Positions 34,290 to 44,232 of a DNA stretch of 64,000 nucleotides are shown piece after piece. Made by a program: the position numbers and the translations under genes. This DNA comes from Streptomyces sp. NBC_01260 (GTDB lineage: Bacteria > Actinomycetota > Actinomycetes > Streptomycetales > Streptomycetaceae): assembly GCF_036226405.1 (NCBI RefSeq), contig NZ_CP108464.1, positions 8,184,001 through 8,248,000 of the forward strand, read 5' to 3'. Each line of letters begins with the position of its first letter. Positions within the stretch are counted from its first letter, which is position 1. The notes beneath the pieces are model-generated. The model saw nothing but the letters and a program-made list of their open reading frames with translations. It was not told the origin of the DNA and ran no database searches.

Positions 34290-35402
34290 ATGAGCGGGGT
34301 AACGATCCATCAGGTCGCGGAGGCCGCGGGTGTATCCGCGAGCACCGTGTCGAACGTCCTCAACGGGCGTACGGACCGTATGCAGGCGGCCACCCTGGCC
34401 CGCGTGGAGCGGGTGATCGAGCAGCTCAGCTACCGGCCCAACCGCGCGGCGCGGATGCTGCGCACCGGCCGGATCAAGGTCATCGGCCTGATCGTGCCGT
34501 CCGTCGCCAACCCCTTCTGGGGGGCGCTCGCCCGGGAGCTGGAGGCCATCGCGCTCGCCGAGGGGTACCACGTGCTGCTCTGCAACAGTGAGCGCGACCC
34601 GGCCCGCGAGCTCAAGTACGGCGAGGAGCTGCTGGCCGACGGAGTGAGTGGAGTGGTGCTCTGTTCATCGCTGCCCTCGCTCGACCATGTCGCGCCGCTG
34701 CTCGGCCGCGGCTTGAAGATGGTCGCCTTCGACCGCACCGCCCAGGCGGGTGACCCGCCGTCGCTGGCCTCCATCAGCGTCGACAACGCGATGGGCGCCG
34801 AGCTCGCCACCCGCCACCTGCTTGAACTGGGTCACCGCAGGCTGGCGTTCGTCTCGGGCTCGGTCAACAGTGTCAACCGCCGCGAGCGGCTGCGCGGCTT
34901 CCGGGCCGCCCTGGAGTCGGCGGGCCTCGACCCGGCCGACGCGATCGTCTGGCCCGGCGCCGACACCGCCGAGTTCGGTGACAAGGACGCCGCCGAGCTG
35001 GGGCGCAACGCCGCCCGCGAACTCCTCGGCCGGCCTCGCCCGCCCACCGCGTTCGTCGCCATAAACGACATGTGCGCGATCGGGATCTGCCGGGGCGCGA
35101 AGGACGCCGGGCGCAGCGCCGGACAGGACGTCTCCGTGGTCGGGTTCGACGACATCCTGCTCGCCGACCTCTTCGAGCCACCCCTCACCACGGTCCGCCA
35201 GCCGCTGCCGGAGATGGCCGCCGAGACGTTTCAGCAGCTGCGCGCCCGTATCGACTCGGCCCCGGTCGCGGGGCGCTCGCTCCTGATCAGGCCGAGGCTC
35301 GTCGTACGGCAGTCGACCGCGCCCGCACCCACCGGGGCGACGGTGCCGGTGAGCCGCGCGCGCATCGCCGAGCAGGCGGCCCCGACGGGGGCACGCGGGT
35401 GA
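34290..35402 (+). CDS. LacI family transcriptional regulator
   Basis: A 370-residue repressor. The N-terminal LacI HTH VTIHQVAEAAGVSASTVSNV, then LNGRTDRM, and the hinge YRPNRAARMLRTGRI are intact. The periplasmic-binding-protein-like effector domain spans residues about 60-340 (IGLIVPSVANPFWGALAREL, VVGFDDILLADLFEPPLTTV, RQPLPEM). ATG 34290 follows GGAGGTGGC. Position and shared operators make it the likely local repressor of the polysaccharide operon, relieved by a sugar or oligouronide. The last 40 residues are a low-complexity extension. Confidence 0.93.
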   Translation: MSGVTIHQVAEAAGVSASTVSNVLNGRTDRMQAATLARVERVIEQLSYRPNRAARMLRTGRIKVIGLIVPSVANPFWGALARELEAIALAEGYHVLLCNSERDPARELKYGEELLADGVSGVVLCSSLPSLDHVAPLLGRGLKMVAFDRTAQAGDPPSLASISVDNAMGAELATRHLLELGHRRLAFVSGSVNSVNRRERLRGFRAALESAGLDPADAIVWPGADTAEFGDKDAAELGRNAARELLGRPRPPTAFVAINDMCAIGICRGAKDAGRSAGQDVSVVGFDDILLADLFEPPLTTVRQPLPEMAAETFQQLRARIDSAPVAGRSLLIRPRLVVRQSTAPAPTGATVPVSRARIAEQAAPTGARG

Positions 35403-35415
35403 CCGGGGTACGGCA

Positions 35416-35504
35416 GGCGCGAGGGCGCCGCCACTGGGGCGTGCCCTCGCGCCGGTGACCGGGCGGGCTGTCGGGGCGCGGCCACCCAGTGGCCGCCGCG
35501 CCCC
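35416..35504. terminator. Two hairpins between convergent genes
   Basis: First hairpin: GGCGCGAGGGC (35416-35426) with GCCCTCGCGCC (35443-35453), 11 bp perfect. Second: a GGGGCGCGG...CCGCGCCCC stem with a 3-base bulge (35473-35504). They separate the LacI gene from the converging xylanase gene and probably terminate both. Confidence 0.65.
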
Positions 35505-35515
35505 GGCCGCGCGGT

Positions 35516-37283
<1,768 letters not shown>

Positions 37284-37592
37284 ATGCAGAAAACCTTCTG
37301 GACTCGGCTCGGGCGTTTACGCCCAGGGCCCGAACCGCAGAGCGCCGGACGTGGTGGGCGTGGCGCGATCGCGTTGCGGGCGCCGGCCCTGGGCTACGCG
37401 GAAAAGCCGCCGCCGACGGGCCTCGGCGGCGGGGCGAGTGGTCCGCGCGCTGTGAGGCGCCCGAGGCGCAACGGGGCGACGGAGCCTGCTCGGTGGACCT
37501 GGATGGCGCGGGTGCCCTGCTCCGGGCCCGCCGTTCGACTGCGATGCGGCGGATGTGACTCGTGGAACCGCCCCTGGCCCCGGGGCGCTCGG
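37284..37592. other. Intergenic region with a 10-bp hairpin
   Basis: No convincing gene. CCGCCGCCGA (37407-37416) and TCGGCGGCGG (37423-37432) form a perfect 10-bp stem with a 6-base loop, preceded by AAAA. It may be the terminator of the minus-strand TetR gene or of nothing that survives. Confidence 0.45.
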
Positions 37593-38219
37593 TCAGTGGG
37601 TTCCCTGGGGCCGGGCGCCGTATCGGAGGCCGTCGACGAGCAGCGCGACCATGCGTCGCGTATGGCCGTTCTCGTCGTCCTGGGCGGGCATGGTCAGGTT
37701 GCCCGTGGCGCGCAGCAGGTCGTCCGGGTCCACGTCGGAGCGGATCTCACCGGCTTTCGCCGCGGTGTCCAGGAGTAGGGCGAGGACGGGCACGAAGCGC
37801 TGCTGGAAGTAGGCGGGCAGGGTGTCGTAGGCCCGGTCCCCCGAGTGCAGGGCGGCGCTGAGCCCGCGTTTCGTGGCGATGAAGACCGCGAAGCGCTGCA
37901 GCCATCTGGCGAGCGCTTCCGCGGGCTCGTACTGCGCCGCGAGGGGCGCCGCCGCGTCGGCGCAGGCGTCGACTTCGTGGCGGAAGACCGCGGCGATGAG
38001 GTCGGAGCGTTGCGGGAAGTGCCGGTAGAGGGTGCCGGCTCCCACGCCCGCCCTGGCGGTGATCTGACGTACGGGTGCGTCCACCCCTGAAGTGGCGAAC
38101 ACCTCCGCGGCCGCCGCGAGCAGGGCGTCAGTGCTGCGCTGCGCGTCGGCGCGCACGCGCTTTCGGGGCTGCGCCCCGGTCGTGCCGGCGCCGGTCTCCC
38201 GGTCCGCGTCCTCGTGCAC
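37593..38219 (-). CDS. TetR family transcriptional regulator
   Basis: A 208-residue repressor. The N-terminal HTH (residues about 25-70: DALLAAAAEVFATSGVDAPV...AGVGAGTLYRHFPQRSDLI) is typical TetR, and the C-terminal domain (LLLDTAAKAGEIRSDVDPDD, then LLRATGNLTMPAQDDENGHT) is of the SbtR-like type common in Streptomyces. GTG 38219 follows AGGGGGAG; a GTG at 38246 would place the start inside the operator. It is divergent from the aldo/keto reductase gene with paired palindromes between, the classical arrangement for local repression of a detoxification enzyme. Confidence 0.92.
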   Translation of the reverse strand: MHEDADRETGAGTTGAQPRKRVRADAQRSTDALLAAAAEVFATSGVDAPVRQITARAGVGAGTLYRHFPQRSDLIAAVFRHEVDACADAAAPLAAQYEPAEALARWLQRFAVFIATKRGLSAALHSGDRAYDTLPAYFQQRFVPVLALLLDTAAKAGEIRSDVDPDDLLRATGNLTMPAQDDENGHTRRMVALLVDGLRYGARPQGTH

Positions 38220-38239
38220 GATGCTCCCCCTTGCTAAGC

Positions 38240-38278
38240 GGAACACTGTTCCGTATCGTCTAGATCGAACGCTGTTCC
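38240..38278. promoter_or_regulatory. Paired TetR operators
   Basis: GGAACACTGTTCC (38240-38252), a perfect 13-bp palindrome, and CGAACGCTGTTCC (38266-38278), a 10/12 variant, with centres 26 bp apart. They lie in the 122-bp gap between the TetR and aldo/keto reductase genes. Confidence 0.75.
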
Positions 38279-38341
38279 GTTTGTGCCAGCGTAGCGCTTG
38301 GGCGCGTTGTGCCGGGCACCGGTCAAGGCACGAGGAGATTC

Positions 38342-39370
38342 ATGAAATACCGCACGCTGGGCCGAACCGGCATCAAGGTCAGCCCGTACTGCCTCGGCGC
38401 GATGATGTTCGGCGCCGCGGGCAACCGCGATCACGACGACTCCGTCCGGATCATCCACAAGGCACTGGACGCGGGGATCAACTTCGTGGACACCGCCGAC
38501 GCCTACTCGCGCGGTGAGTCCGAGGAGATCGTCGGAAAGGCGCTCAAGGGCCGCCGGGACACGGTGGTGCTGGCCACCAAGGCCCACCTCCCGATGGGGG
38601 ACGACCCCAACCAGCAGGGCAATTCGAGGCGTTGGCTGGTCCGTGCGCTGGACGACTCCCTGCGCAGGCTGGGCACTGACCACGTCGATCTGTTCCAGAT
38701 CCACCGGCCCGCGCCGGACACCGACGTGGAGGAAACCCTCTCCGCCCTCACCGACCTGGTGAGGGCGGGGAAGGTCCGGGCCATCGGCGCCTCCACTTTC
38801 CCCGCCTCGGACATCGTCGAGGCGCAGTGGGCAGCCGAGCGGCGCGGCCTGGAGCGGTTCCGCACCGAGCAGCCGCCGTACTCGATCCTCAACCGGGGGA
38901 TCGAGCGCGAGGTACTGCCCGTCTGCGAGCGCTACGGCATGGGAGCCATGGTCTGGAGCCCGCTGGCACAGGGTCTGCTCACCGGCCGCTTCCGCAAGGG
39001 AAGGGCCACCGACAGCGTCCGGGCGGGCCGCGGCTACAGGCATCTCACCGACGAGCGCCGGCTCGACACGGTCGAACAGCTCATCCCCGTCGCCCAGGGC
39101 GCCGGGATGTCGCTGACCCACCTGGCGATGGCCTTCGCCATCGCCCACCCCGGCGTCACCTCGGCGATCATCGGCCCCCGCACCATGGAGCATCTCGACG
39201 ACCTCCTCGCGGGCGCGGGGGCCGTGCTGAGCGACGAGGTCTTCGACCGGATCGACGCCATCGTGCCTCCCGGCACCGACGTCGGGATGCTGGACATGGC
39301 CTACGACCCGCCCGCCGTCGGGCAGGCCGGACTGCGCCGCCGCCTGCCCGACGAGCGCTCCGCCGCCTGA
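38342..39370 (+). CDS. Aldo/keto reductase
   Basis: A 342-residue NADPH-dependent TIM-barrel oxidoreductase. The catalytic tetrad is visible as Asp and Tyr in FVDTADAYSRGESEE, Lys in VLATKAH and His in FQIHRPAPD. The cofactor-binding region includes SPLAQGLLTGRFRKG and SAIIGPRTMEHLDDLL. ATG 38342 has GAGGAG at 5-8 bases. It probably reduces reactive aldehydes or ketones and is induced when the divergent TetR protein releases its operators. The natural substrate is unknown. Confidence 0.93.
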   Translation: MKYRTLGRTGIKVSPYCLGAMMFGAAGNRDHDDSVRIIHKALDAGINFVDTADAYSRGESEEIVGKALKGRRDTVVLATKAHLPMGDDPNQQGNSRRWLVRALDDSLRRLGTDHVDLFQIHRPAPDTDVEETLSALTDLVRAGKVRAIGASTFPASDIVEAQWAAERRGLERFRTEQPPYSILNRGIEREVLPVCERYGMGAMVWSPLAQGLLTGRFRKGRATDSVRAGRGYRHLTDERRLDTVEQLIPVAQGAGMSLTHLAMAFAIAHPGVTSAIIGPRTMEHLDDLLAGAGAVLSDEVFDRIDAIVPPGTDVGMLDMAYDPPAVGQAGLRRRLPDERSAA

Positions 39371-39419
39371 TCCGGCCCGCCCGCGGACCGTCCCCGGGCC
39401 GCAGCGGCGCCGGCCCAGG

Positions 39420-41270
39420 TCAGTTCGCCGAGGGGGACCATCCGTTCGCCTCGATGCGGCGGGCGTCGCCCGGTCTGCCCTCGTCGAAGACGGTGCGGCC
39501 GCCGTCCTCGACGCGGATCGCGTCGACGTAGGCCCCGCGGCCGACGTACAGCTGGTCCGTGGCGTACCGCCATCGCAGCCGCACCTCGGTGCCGTGCCAG
39601 GCCGACAGGTCCGCATCGAGCCGGTGCCAGACCCGGCCCGACCAGCCGGAGACGGAGCCGGCCGGATGGGGTTCGGGCTGCGGCCGTTGGTCCTGCGGCG
39701 TCGGTACGGTGCTGAAGGGCACCGGCCGCCAGCTTGTCCCGGCGTCCGCCGAGCCCTCCAGGAGAAGGAAGTCGGAGTCCGGTTCGGTGTCCCACCACAG
39801 GGCGCAGCACAGCCGGGCGCGCGACGACGCGAGAGCCAGCGGGGGGAGCGTCAGCGTGGCCGAGGACGCACTGGCGAGGCCGGAGAACCATGCCGTACGG
39901 CCCCGGGCGGGCGGGACCGCGACGGCGCGCGCCATCTGGTTGGCGGTGGCGACGCGCGGCGCACTGCCGGAACGCCAGTTGCGCACCGGGTGCACCGAGT
40001 TGCCCAGTACGATCAGGAACGAGTCGGTCGTCGGGTCCAGGACCAGGCTGGTGCCGGTGAACCCGGTGTGGCCCGCGGTGCGCGGGGTGGCCATCGCCCC
40101 CATGTACCAGTGCTGGTAGAGCTCGAAGCCCAGGCCGTGCGCGTCACCGGGGAACGCCGTGTTGAAGTCGGTGAACAGCAGGTCCACCGAGTGGGCGGAG
40201 AGGATCCTCGCGCGCCCGTAGACCCCGCCGTTGAGGAGCGTGCGGGCGAGGATCGCCAGGTCCCAGGCGCACGAGAAGACGCCGGCGTGACCGGCGACGC
40301 CGTCGAGGCTGTACGCGTTCTCGTCGTGCACCTCGCCCCAGACCAGCCCGCGGTCCAGTCCGGACCACGGCAGCCGCGCGTCCTCGGTCGCGGCGATCTT
40401 CGGCCGCCAGGAAGCCGGCGGGTTGTAGCGGGTGCGGTGCATCCCGAGCGGAGCGGTGATCTGCTCGCGGAGCAGTACATCCTCGGTGCGGCCGGTGATC
40501 TTCTCCAGCACCAGCTGGAGCGAGATCAGATTGAGGTCGGAGTAGAGGTATGCCGTGCCGGGCGGGCTCGCCGGCACCTCGTTCCAGATCAGCGCCAGCT
40601 TCCCCTCCCGGGTCGGCGCCGAGTAGAGCGGAATCCAGGCGCGGAAGCCCGAGGTGTGCGTGAGCAGCTGACGGATCGTGATGTCCTGCTTGCCGCCGCC
40701 GGCGAAGTCGGGGAGGTACGAGGCGACGGTCGCCTCCAGCTCCAGCCTGCCGCGCTCGATCTGCTGCACGGCCAGGATCGAGGTGAACAGCTTCGACACC
40801 GACGCCAGGTCGAAGACGGTGTCCTCGGCCATGGCGATCTGCTGCTCCGGCGGGAACTCCACACCGGTGTCGGTCTTCTCGTCGTACGCCGCGTAGCGCA
40901 GCGCCTTGCCGATCGGCTCGTGCAGCGCGACCGTCCCGCCCCGCCCGGCGAGCAGCACCGCACCCGCGTACCAAGGGTGCTTGGGGGAGTCGGCGAGATA
41001 TCTCCGCGCCTGAACGACCAACTGGTCCAGCGGCTCCTGAAGCAGCCCCGCACGGGCGGCGGACCCGCGCCGCAGTGTCGGCCGGTTCTGCCCGGACGGC
41101 GACCCCGCCGCGGTTCCTGCGCGCATACCCGACGACCCCGCCCCCGACTCCGTGGCAGACGCCCGCTCCGCGAACGGAATCGGCGCCAGGGCGAGTGCTC
41201 CGCCCAGGGCCAGCATCCCACCGCCCAGCCTCCGCCGGCTGATGCCCCCGCCCGCCGTGTCCTCGGTCAT
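39420..41270 (-). CDS. Tat-exported serine hydrolase (beta-lactamase/YbbE-like)
   Basis: A 616-residue exported serine hydrolase of the class C beta-lactamase/PBP4* family. The Tat signal is SRRRLGGGMLALGGALALAP. Catalytic motifs: Ser-x-x-Lys in LASVSKLFTSI, Tyr-Ser-Asp in AYLYSDLNLIS, and HTGFTGTS as the KTG-like triad. After the catalytic domain (to about residue 450) a beta-rich C-terminal module (LCCALWWDTEPDSDFLLLEG...WHRLDADLSAWHGTEVRLRW) resembles the immune-inhibitor-A/MAM-like modules of secreted proteins. Family members such as YbbE lie in N-acetylmuramic-acid recycling loci of Bacillus. ATG 41270 has AAGGGG upstream. Confidence 0.88.
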   Translation of the reverse strand: MTEDTAGGGISRRRLGGGMLALGGALALAPIPFAERASATESGAGSSGMRAGTAAGSPSGQNRPTLRRGSAARAGLLQEPLDQLVVQARRYLADSPKHPWYAGAVLLAGRGGTVALHEPIGKALRYAAYDEKTDTGVEFPPEQQIAMAEDTVFDLASVSKLFTSILAVQQIERGRLELEATVASYLPDFAGGGKQDITIRQLLTHTSGFRAWIPLYSAPTREGKLALIWNEVPASPPGTAYLYSDLNLISLQLVLEKITGRTEDVLLREQITAPLGMHRTRYNPPASWRPKIAATEDARLPWSGLDRGLVWGEVHDENAYSLDGVAGHAGVFSCAWDLAILARTLLNGGVYGRARILSAHSVDLLFTDFNTAFPGDAHGLGFELYQHWYMGAMATPRTAGHTGFTGTSLVLDPTTDSFLIVLGNSVHPVRNWRSGSAPRVATANQMARAVAVPPARGRTAWFSGLASASSATLTLPPLALASSRARLCCALWWDTEPDSDFLLLEGSADAGTSWRPVPFSTVPTPQDQRPQPEPHPAGSVSGWSGRVWHRLDADLSAWHGTEVRLRWRYATDQLYVGRGAYVDAIRVEDGGRTVFDEGRPGDARRIEANGWSPSAN

Positions 41271-41292
41271 CCGGAACCCCTTCCCACTGCGT

Positions 41293-41305
41293 GAAAGTAA
41301 CTTTC
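41293..41305. promoter_or_regulatory. Palindrome GAAAGT-A-ACTTTC upstream of serine hydrolase
   Basis: A perfect 13-bp palindrome 23 bp upstream of the serine hydrolase start, followed on the same strand by TTTCGAAATCTTTTC. It resembles GAAA..TTTC operators of RpiR/MurR- or DasR-type sugar regulators. The binding protein is not in the window. Confidence 0.45.
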
Positions 41306-41393
41306 GAAATCTTTTCCGACCCTGAAACTTCCTGCCGGACCAGAGGGTACTGGCACCCTCCGCCGCCCCGGAGGCCCCTGGAGCCACAAAGAA

Positions 41394-41410
41394 TCTGACA
41401 CTGCATCAGA
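41394..41410. promoter_or_regulatory. TCTGAC-N5-RTCAG operator, copy 1
   Basis: TCTGACACTGCATCAGA, with TCTGA/TCAGA arms, 44 bp upstream of the nitronate monooxygenase start. The flanks (GAA before, AAA after) are shared with the copy at 61210. Confidence 0.6.
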
Positions 41411-41453
41411 AAATCTCTTCCTTCGGCTGTCCGACTGCGGCATCCTGCCGCCC

Positions 41454-42563
41454 ATGGAGACGGAGCTGAGCAAGAAACTGGGGATCGAGCACGCCATCTT
41501 CGGCTTCACGCCGTTCCCCGCGGTGGCCGCGGCCATCACCCGGGCCGGCGGATTCGGCGTGCTCGGAGCGGTCCGCTACACCGCCCCCGACGACCTCGCG
41601 CGCGACCTCGACTGGATGCAGGAACACACCGACGGCAAGCCCTACGGCCTCGATGTCGTCATGCCCGCGAAGAAGGTGGAGGGCGTGAGCGAGGCCGATG
41701 TCGAGGCGATGATCCCGGCCGGACACCGGCAGTTCGTCCAGGACACCCTCGCCAAGCACGGCGTCCCCGAACTCGCAGCGGGCGAGGCCTCCGGCTGGCG
41801 CATCACCGGCTGGATGGAGGAGGTCGCCCGCAATCAGCTCGATGTGGCGTTCGGCTACCCGATCAAGCTGCTCGCCAACGCGCTGGGTTCACCGCCCGCC
41901 GACGTCATCGCCCGCGCCCACGACCAGGACGTGCTGGTCGCCGCCCTCGCCGGAAGTGCCCGGCACGCCCGGCACCACGCGGACGCGGGCATCGACGTCG
42001 TCGTCGCCCAGGGCTACGAAGCGGGCGGCCACACCGGGGAGATCGCCTCCATGGTGCTGGTCCCGGACGTCGTCGACGCCGTCGGCCCGCTCCCCGTCCT
42101 CGCCGCGGGCGGCATCGGCAGCGGCGAACAGGTCGCCGCCGGGCTGGCCCTCGGCGCCCAGGGCGTGTGGCTCGGCTCCCTCTGGCTCACCACCGAGGAA
42201 GCCGACATGCACTCCCGCGCCCTGACCGCCAAACTCCTCGCCGCGGGCTCCGGCGACACCGTCCGCTCCCGCGCCCTCACCGGTAAACCCGCACGCCAGC
42301 TGCGTACCGAATGGACCGATGCCTGGGACGACCCGGCGGGCCCCGGCACACTGCCCATGCCGCTCCAGGGGCTCCTGGTCGCCGAAGCCGTCTCCCGTAT
42401 CCAGAAGTACGAGACGGGCGCCCTGCTCGGCACCCCCGTCGGCCAGATCGTCGGCCGGATGAACACCGAACGCAGCGTGCAGGCCGTATTCGACGACCTG
42501 ACCCGCGGCTTCGAACGCGCCGTGGACCGGATCAACCGCATCGCCGGACGGAGCACCGCATGA
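41454..42563 (+). CDS. Nitronate monooxygenase family flavoprotein
   Basis: A 369-residue FMN-dependent TIM-barrel enzyme of the nitronate monooxygenase/2-nitropropane dioxygenase family. Motifs are the N-terminal GIEHAIFGFTPFPAVAAAI, AQGYEAGGHTGE (FMN/phosphate region) and PVLAAGGIGSGEQVAAGLAL. In acyl-CoA gene clusters such proteins are often accessory flavoenzymes rather than true nitronate oxidases. ATG 41454; the stop overlaps the next start as ATGA, so it is co-translated with the acyl-CoA ligase. Under the TCTGAC palindrome. Confidence 0.9.
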   Translation: METELSKKLGIEHAIFGFTPFPAVAAAITRAGGFGVLGAVRYTAPDDLARDLDWMQEHTDGKPYGLDVVMPAKKVEGVSEADVEAMIPAGHRQFVQDTLAKHGVPELAAGEASGWRITGWMEEVARNQLDVAFGYPIKLLANALGSPPADVIARAHDQDVLVAALAGSARHARHHADAGIDVVVAQGYEAGGHTGEIASMVLVPDVVDAVGPLPVLAAGGIGSGEQVAAGLALGAQGVWLGSLWLTTEEADMHSRALTAKLLAAGSGDTVRSRALTGKPARQLRTEWTDAWDDPAGPGTLPMPLQGLLVAEAVSRIQKYETGALLGTPVGQIVGRMNTERSVQAVFDDLTRGFERAVDRINRIAGRSTA

Positions 42564-44101
42564 ACCAGCCGCCCAACGGCTTCTGGGCCCAGGCCACCGC
42601 CGACCCCGACCGTACGGTCCTGATCGCACCCGACGGCGAGAACTGGACGGCCGGACGGCTGCACGCCGACGCCAACCGGATGGTCCACGCACTGCGCGCG
42701 GCCGGTCTGGAGGAGGGCGACGCGTTCGCCGTCGTCCTGCCCAACGGGGTCGAGTTCCTCACCGCCTACCTGGCCGCCTCGCAGGCCGGGTTCTACCTCG
42801 TCCCGGTCAACCACCACCTCGTCGGCCCCGAGATCGCCTGGATCGTCTCCGACTCCGGTGCCAAGGTGCTCATCGCCCACGAACGCTTCACGGCCGCCGC
42901 GACCGCCGCCGCCGAAGAGGCGAAACTGCCGGCGAGCCACCGCTACGGCGTCGGCAGGGTCGAAGGCTTCCGCCCGTACGCCGACCTGCTGGAGAACCGG
43001 CCGGTCTCACCCCCCGAGGGGCGCACCCTCGGCTGGGTCATGAACTACACCTCCGGCACCACGGGCCGGCCGCGCGGCATCCGGCGCCCGCTGCCCGGAA
43101 AGCTCCCCGAGGAGACCTACCTCGGCGGCTTCCTCGGCATCTTCGGCATCAAACCGTTCGACGGCAACGTCCATCTGGTCTGCTCACCGCTCTACCACAC
43201 CGCGGTCCTCCAGTTCGCGGGAGCCGCCCTGCACATCGGCCACCCGCTGGTCCTGATGGACAAGTGGTCGCCCGAGGAGATGCTGCGGGCGATGGACACC
43301 CACCGCTGCACCCACACGCACATGGTCCCCACTCAGTTCCACCGCCTCCTCGCCCTCCCCGACGAGGTGAAGCGGGGGTACGACGTCACGGCGATGCGCC
43401 ATGCCATCCACGGGGCGGCTCCCTGTCCCGACCACGTCAAACGGGCCATGATCGACTGGTGGGGCGAGTGCGTCGAGGAGTACTACGCGGCCAGCGAGGG
43501 CGGCGGTGCCTTCGCCACCGCCGAGGACTGGCTGCGCAAACCCGGCACCGTCGGCCGGGCCTGGCCGATCAGTGAACTCGCGGTCTTCGACGACGACGGC
43601 AACCGCCTCGCGCCCGGCGAGCTGGGCACCGTCTACATGAAGATGAGCACCGGCGGCTTCAGCTACCACAAGGACGAGGGCAAGACGAGGAAGAACCGCA
43701 TCGGGGACTTCTTCACGGTGGGCGACCTCGGCGTCCTCGACGAGGAAGGCTTCCTCTTCCTCCGCGACCGCAAGATCGACATGATCATCTCGGGCGGGGT
43801 CAACATCTACCCCGCCGAGATCGAGAGCGCGCTGCTCACCCACCCCGCGGTCGCCGACGCCGCCGTCTTCGGCATCCCGCACGCCGACTGGGGCGAAGAG
43901 GTCAGAGCGGTTGTCGAAGCCGCGGAGGGGCACGAGGCGAGTGACGCGCTCGCCGCCGAGATCCTCGGCCACTGCGACGGGCAGCTCGCCGGGTACAAAC
44001 GCCCCAAGACCCTCGGCTTCATCACGACGATGCCCCGCGACCCCAACGGCAAGCTGTACAAACGGCGTTTGCGCGAGCCCTACTGGGAGGGCCACGCCTG
44101 A
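42560..44101 (+). CDS. Acyl-CoA synthetase (FadD type) A
   Basis: A 513-residue ANL-superfamily adenylate-forming ligase that activates a carboxylic acid to its CoA thioester. Motifs: MNYTSGTTGRPRGIRRPLPG (P-loop), EYYAASEGGG (A5), DFFTVGDLGVLDEEGFLFL (A7) and the core lysine in DPNGKLYKRRL. The GIRRPL variant is typical of actinobacterial FadD17-like enzymes for bulky or branched acids. ATG 42560 overlaps the monooxygenase stop. The substrate is unknown, but pairing with genes sharing an operator with the fadD19-like locus suggests sterol- or terpenoid-derived acids. Confidence 0.92.
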   Translation: MNQPPNGFWAQATADPDRTVLIAPDGENWTAGRLHADANRMVHALRAAGLEEGDAFAVVLPNGVEFLTAYLAASQAGFYLVPVNHHLVGPEIAWIVSDSGAKVLIAHERFTAAATAAAEEAKLPASHRYGVGRVEGFRPYADLLENRPVSPPEGRTLGWVMNYTSGTTGRPRGIRRPLPGKLPEETYLGGFLGIFGIKPFDGNVHLVCSPLYHTAVLQFAGAALHIGHPLVLMDKWSPEEMLRAMDTHRCTHTHMVPTQFHRLLALPDEVKRGYDVTAMRHAIHGAAPCPDHVKRAMIDWWGECVEEYYAASEGGGAFATAEDWLRKPGTVGRAWPISELAVFDDDGNRLAPGELGTVYMKMSTGGFSYHKDEGKTRKNRIGDFFTVGDLGVLDEEGFLFLRDRKIDMIISGGVNIYPAEIESALLTHPAVADAAVFGIPHADWGEEVRAVVEAAEGHEASDALAAEILGHCDGQLAGYKRPKTLGFITTMPRDPNGKLYKRRLREPYWEGHA

Positions 44102-44109
44102 CGCCGCTC

Positions 44110-44137
44110 ACGGGCCCGCGCACCCGCGCGGGCCCGT
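44110..44137. terminator. Hairpin after acyl-CoA synthetase A
   Basis: ACGGGCCCGCG (44110-44120) and CGCGGGCCCGT (44127-44137), perfect 11-bp stem with a 6-base loop, starting 8 bp after the stop. A strong terminator candidate, so the next ligase gene probably has its own promoter. Confidence 0.7.
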
Positions 44138-44232
44138 CGCGATCAGCCCCTGACCCTTCGGCGGGCCCGCCCGACATCCCGGCCGGTATCCAGACCCTTG
44201 ACCGCCGGGCCCCGCCCGCACAGGATCACGCC

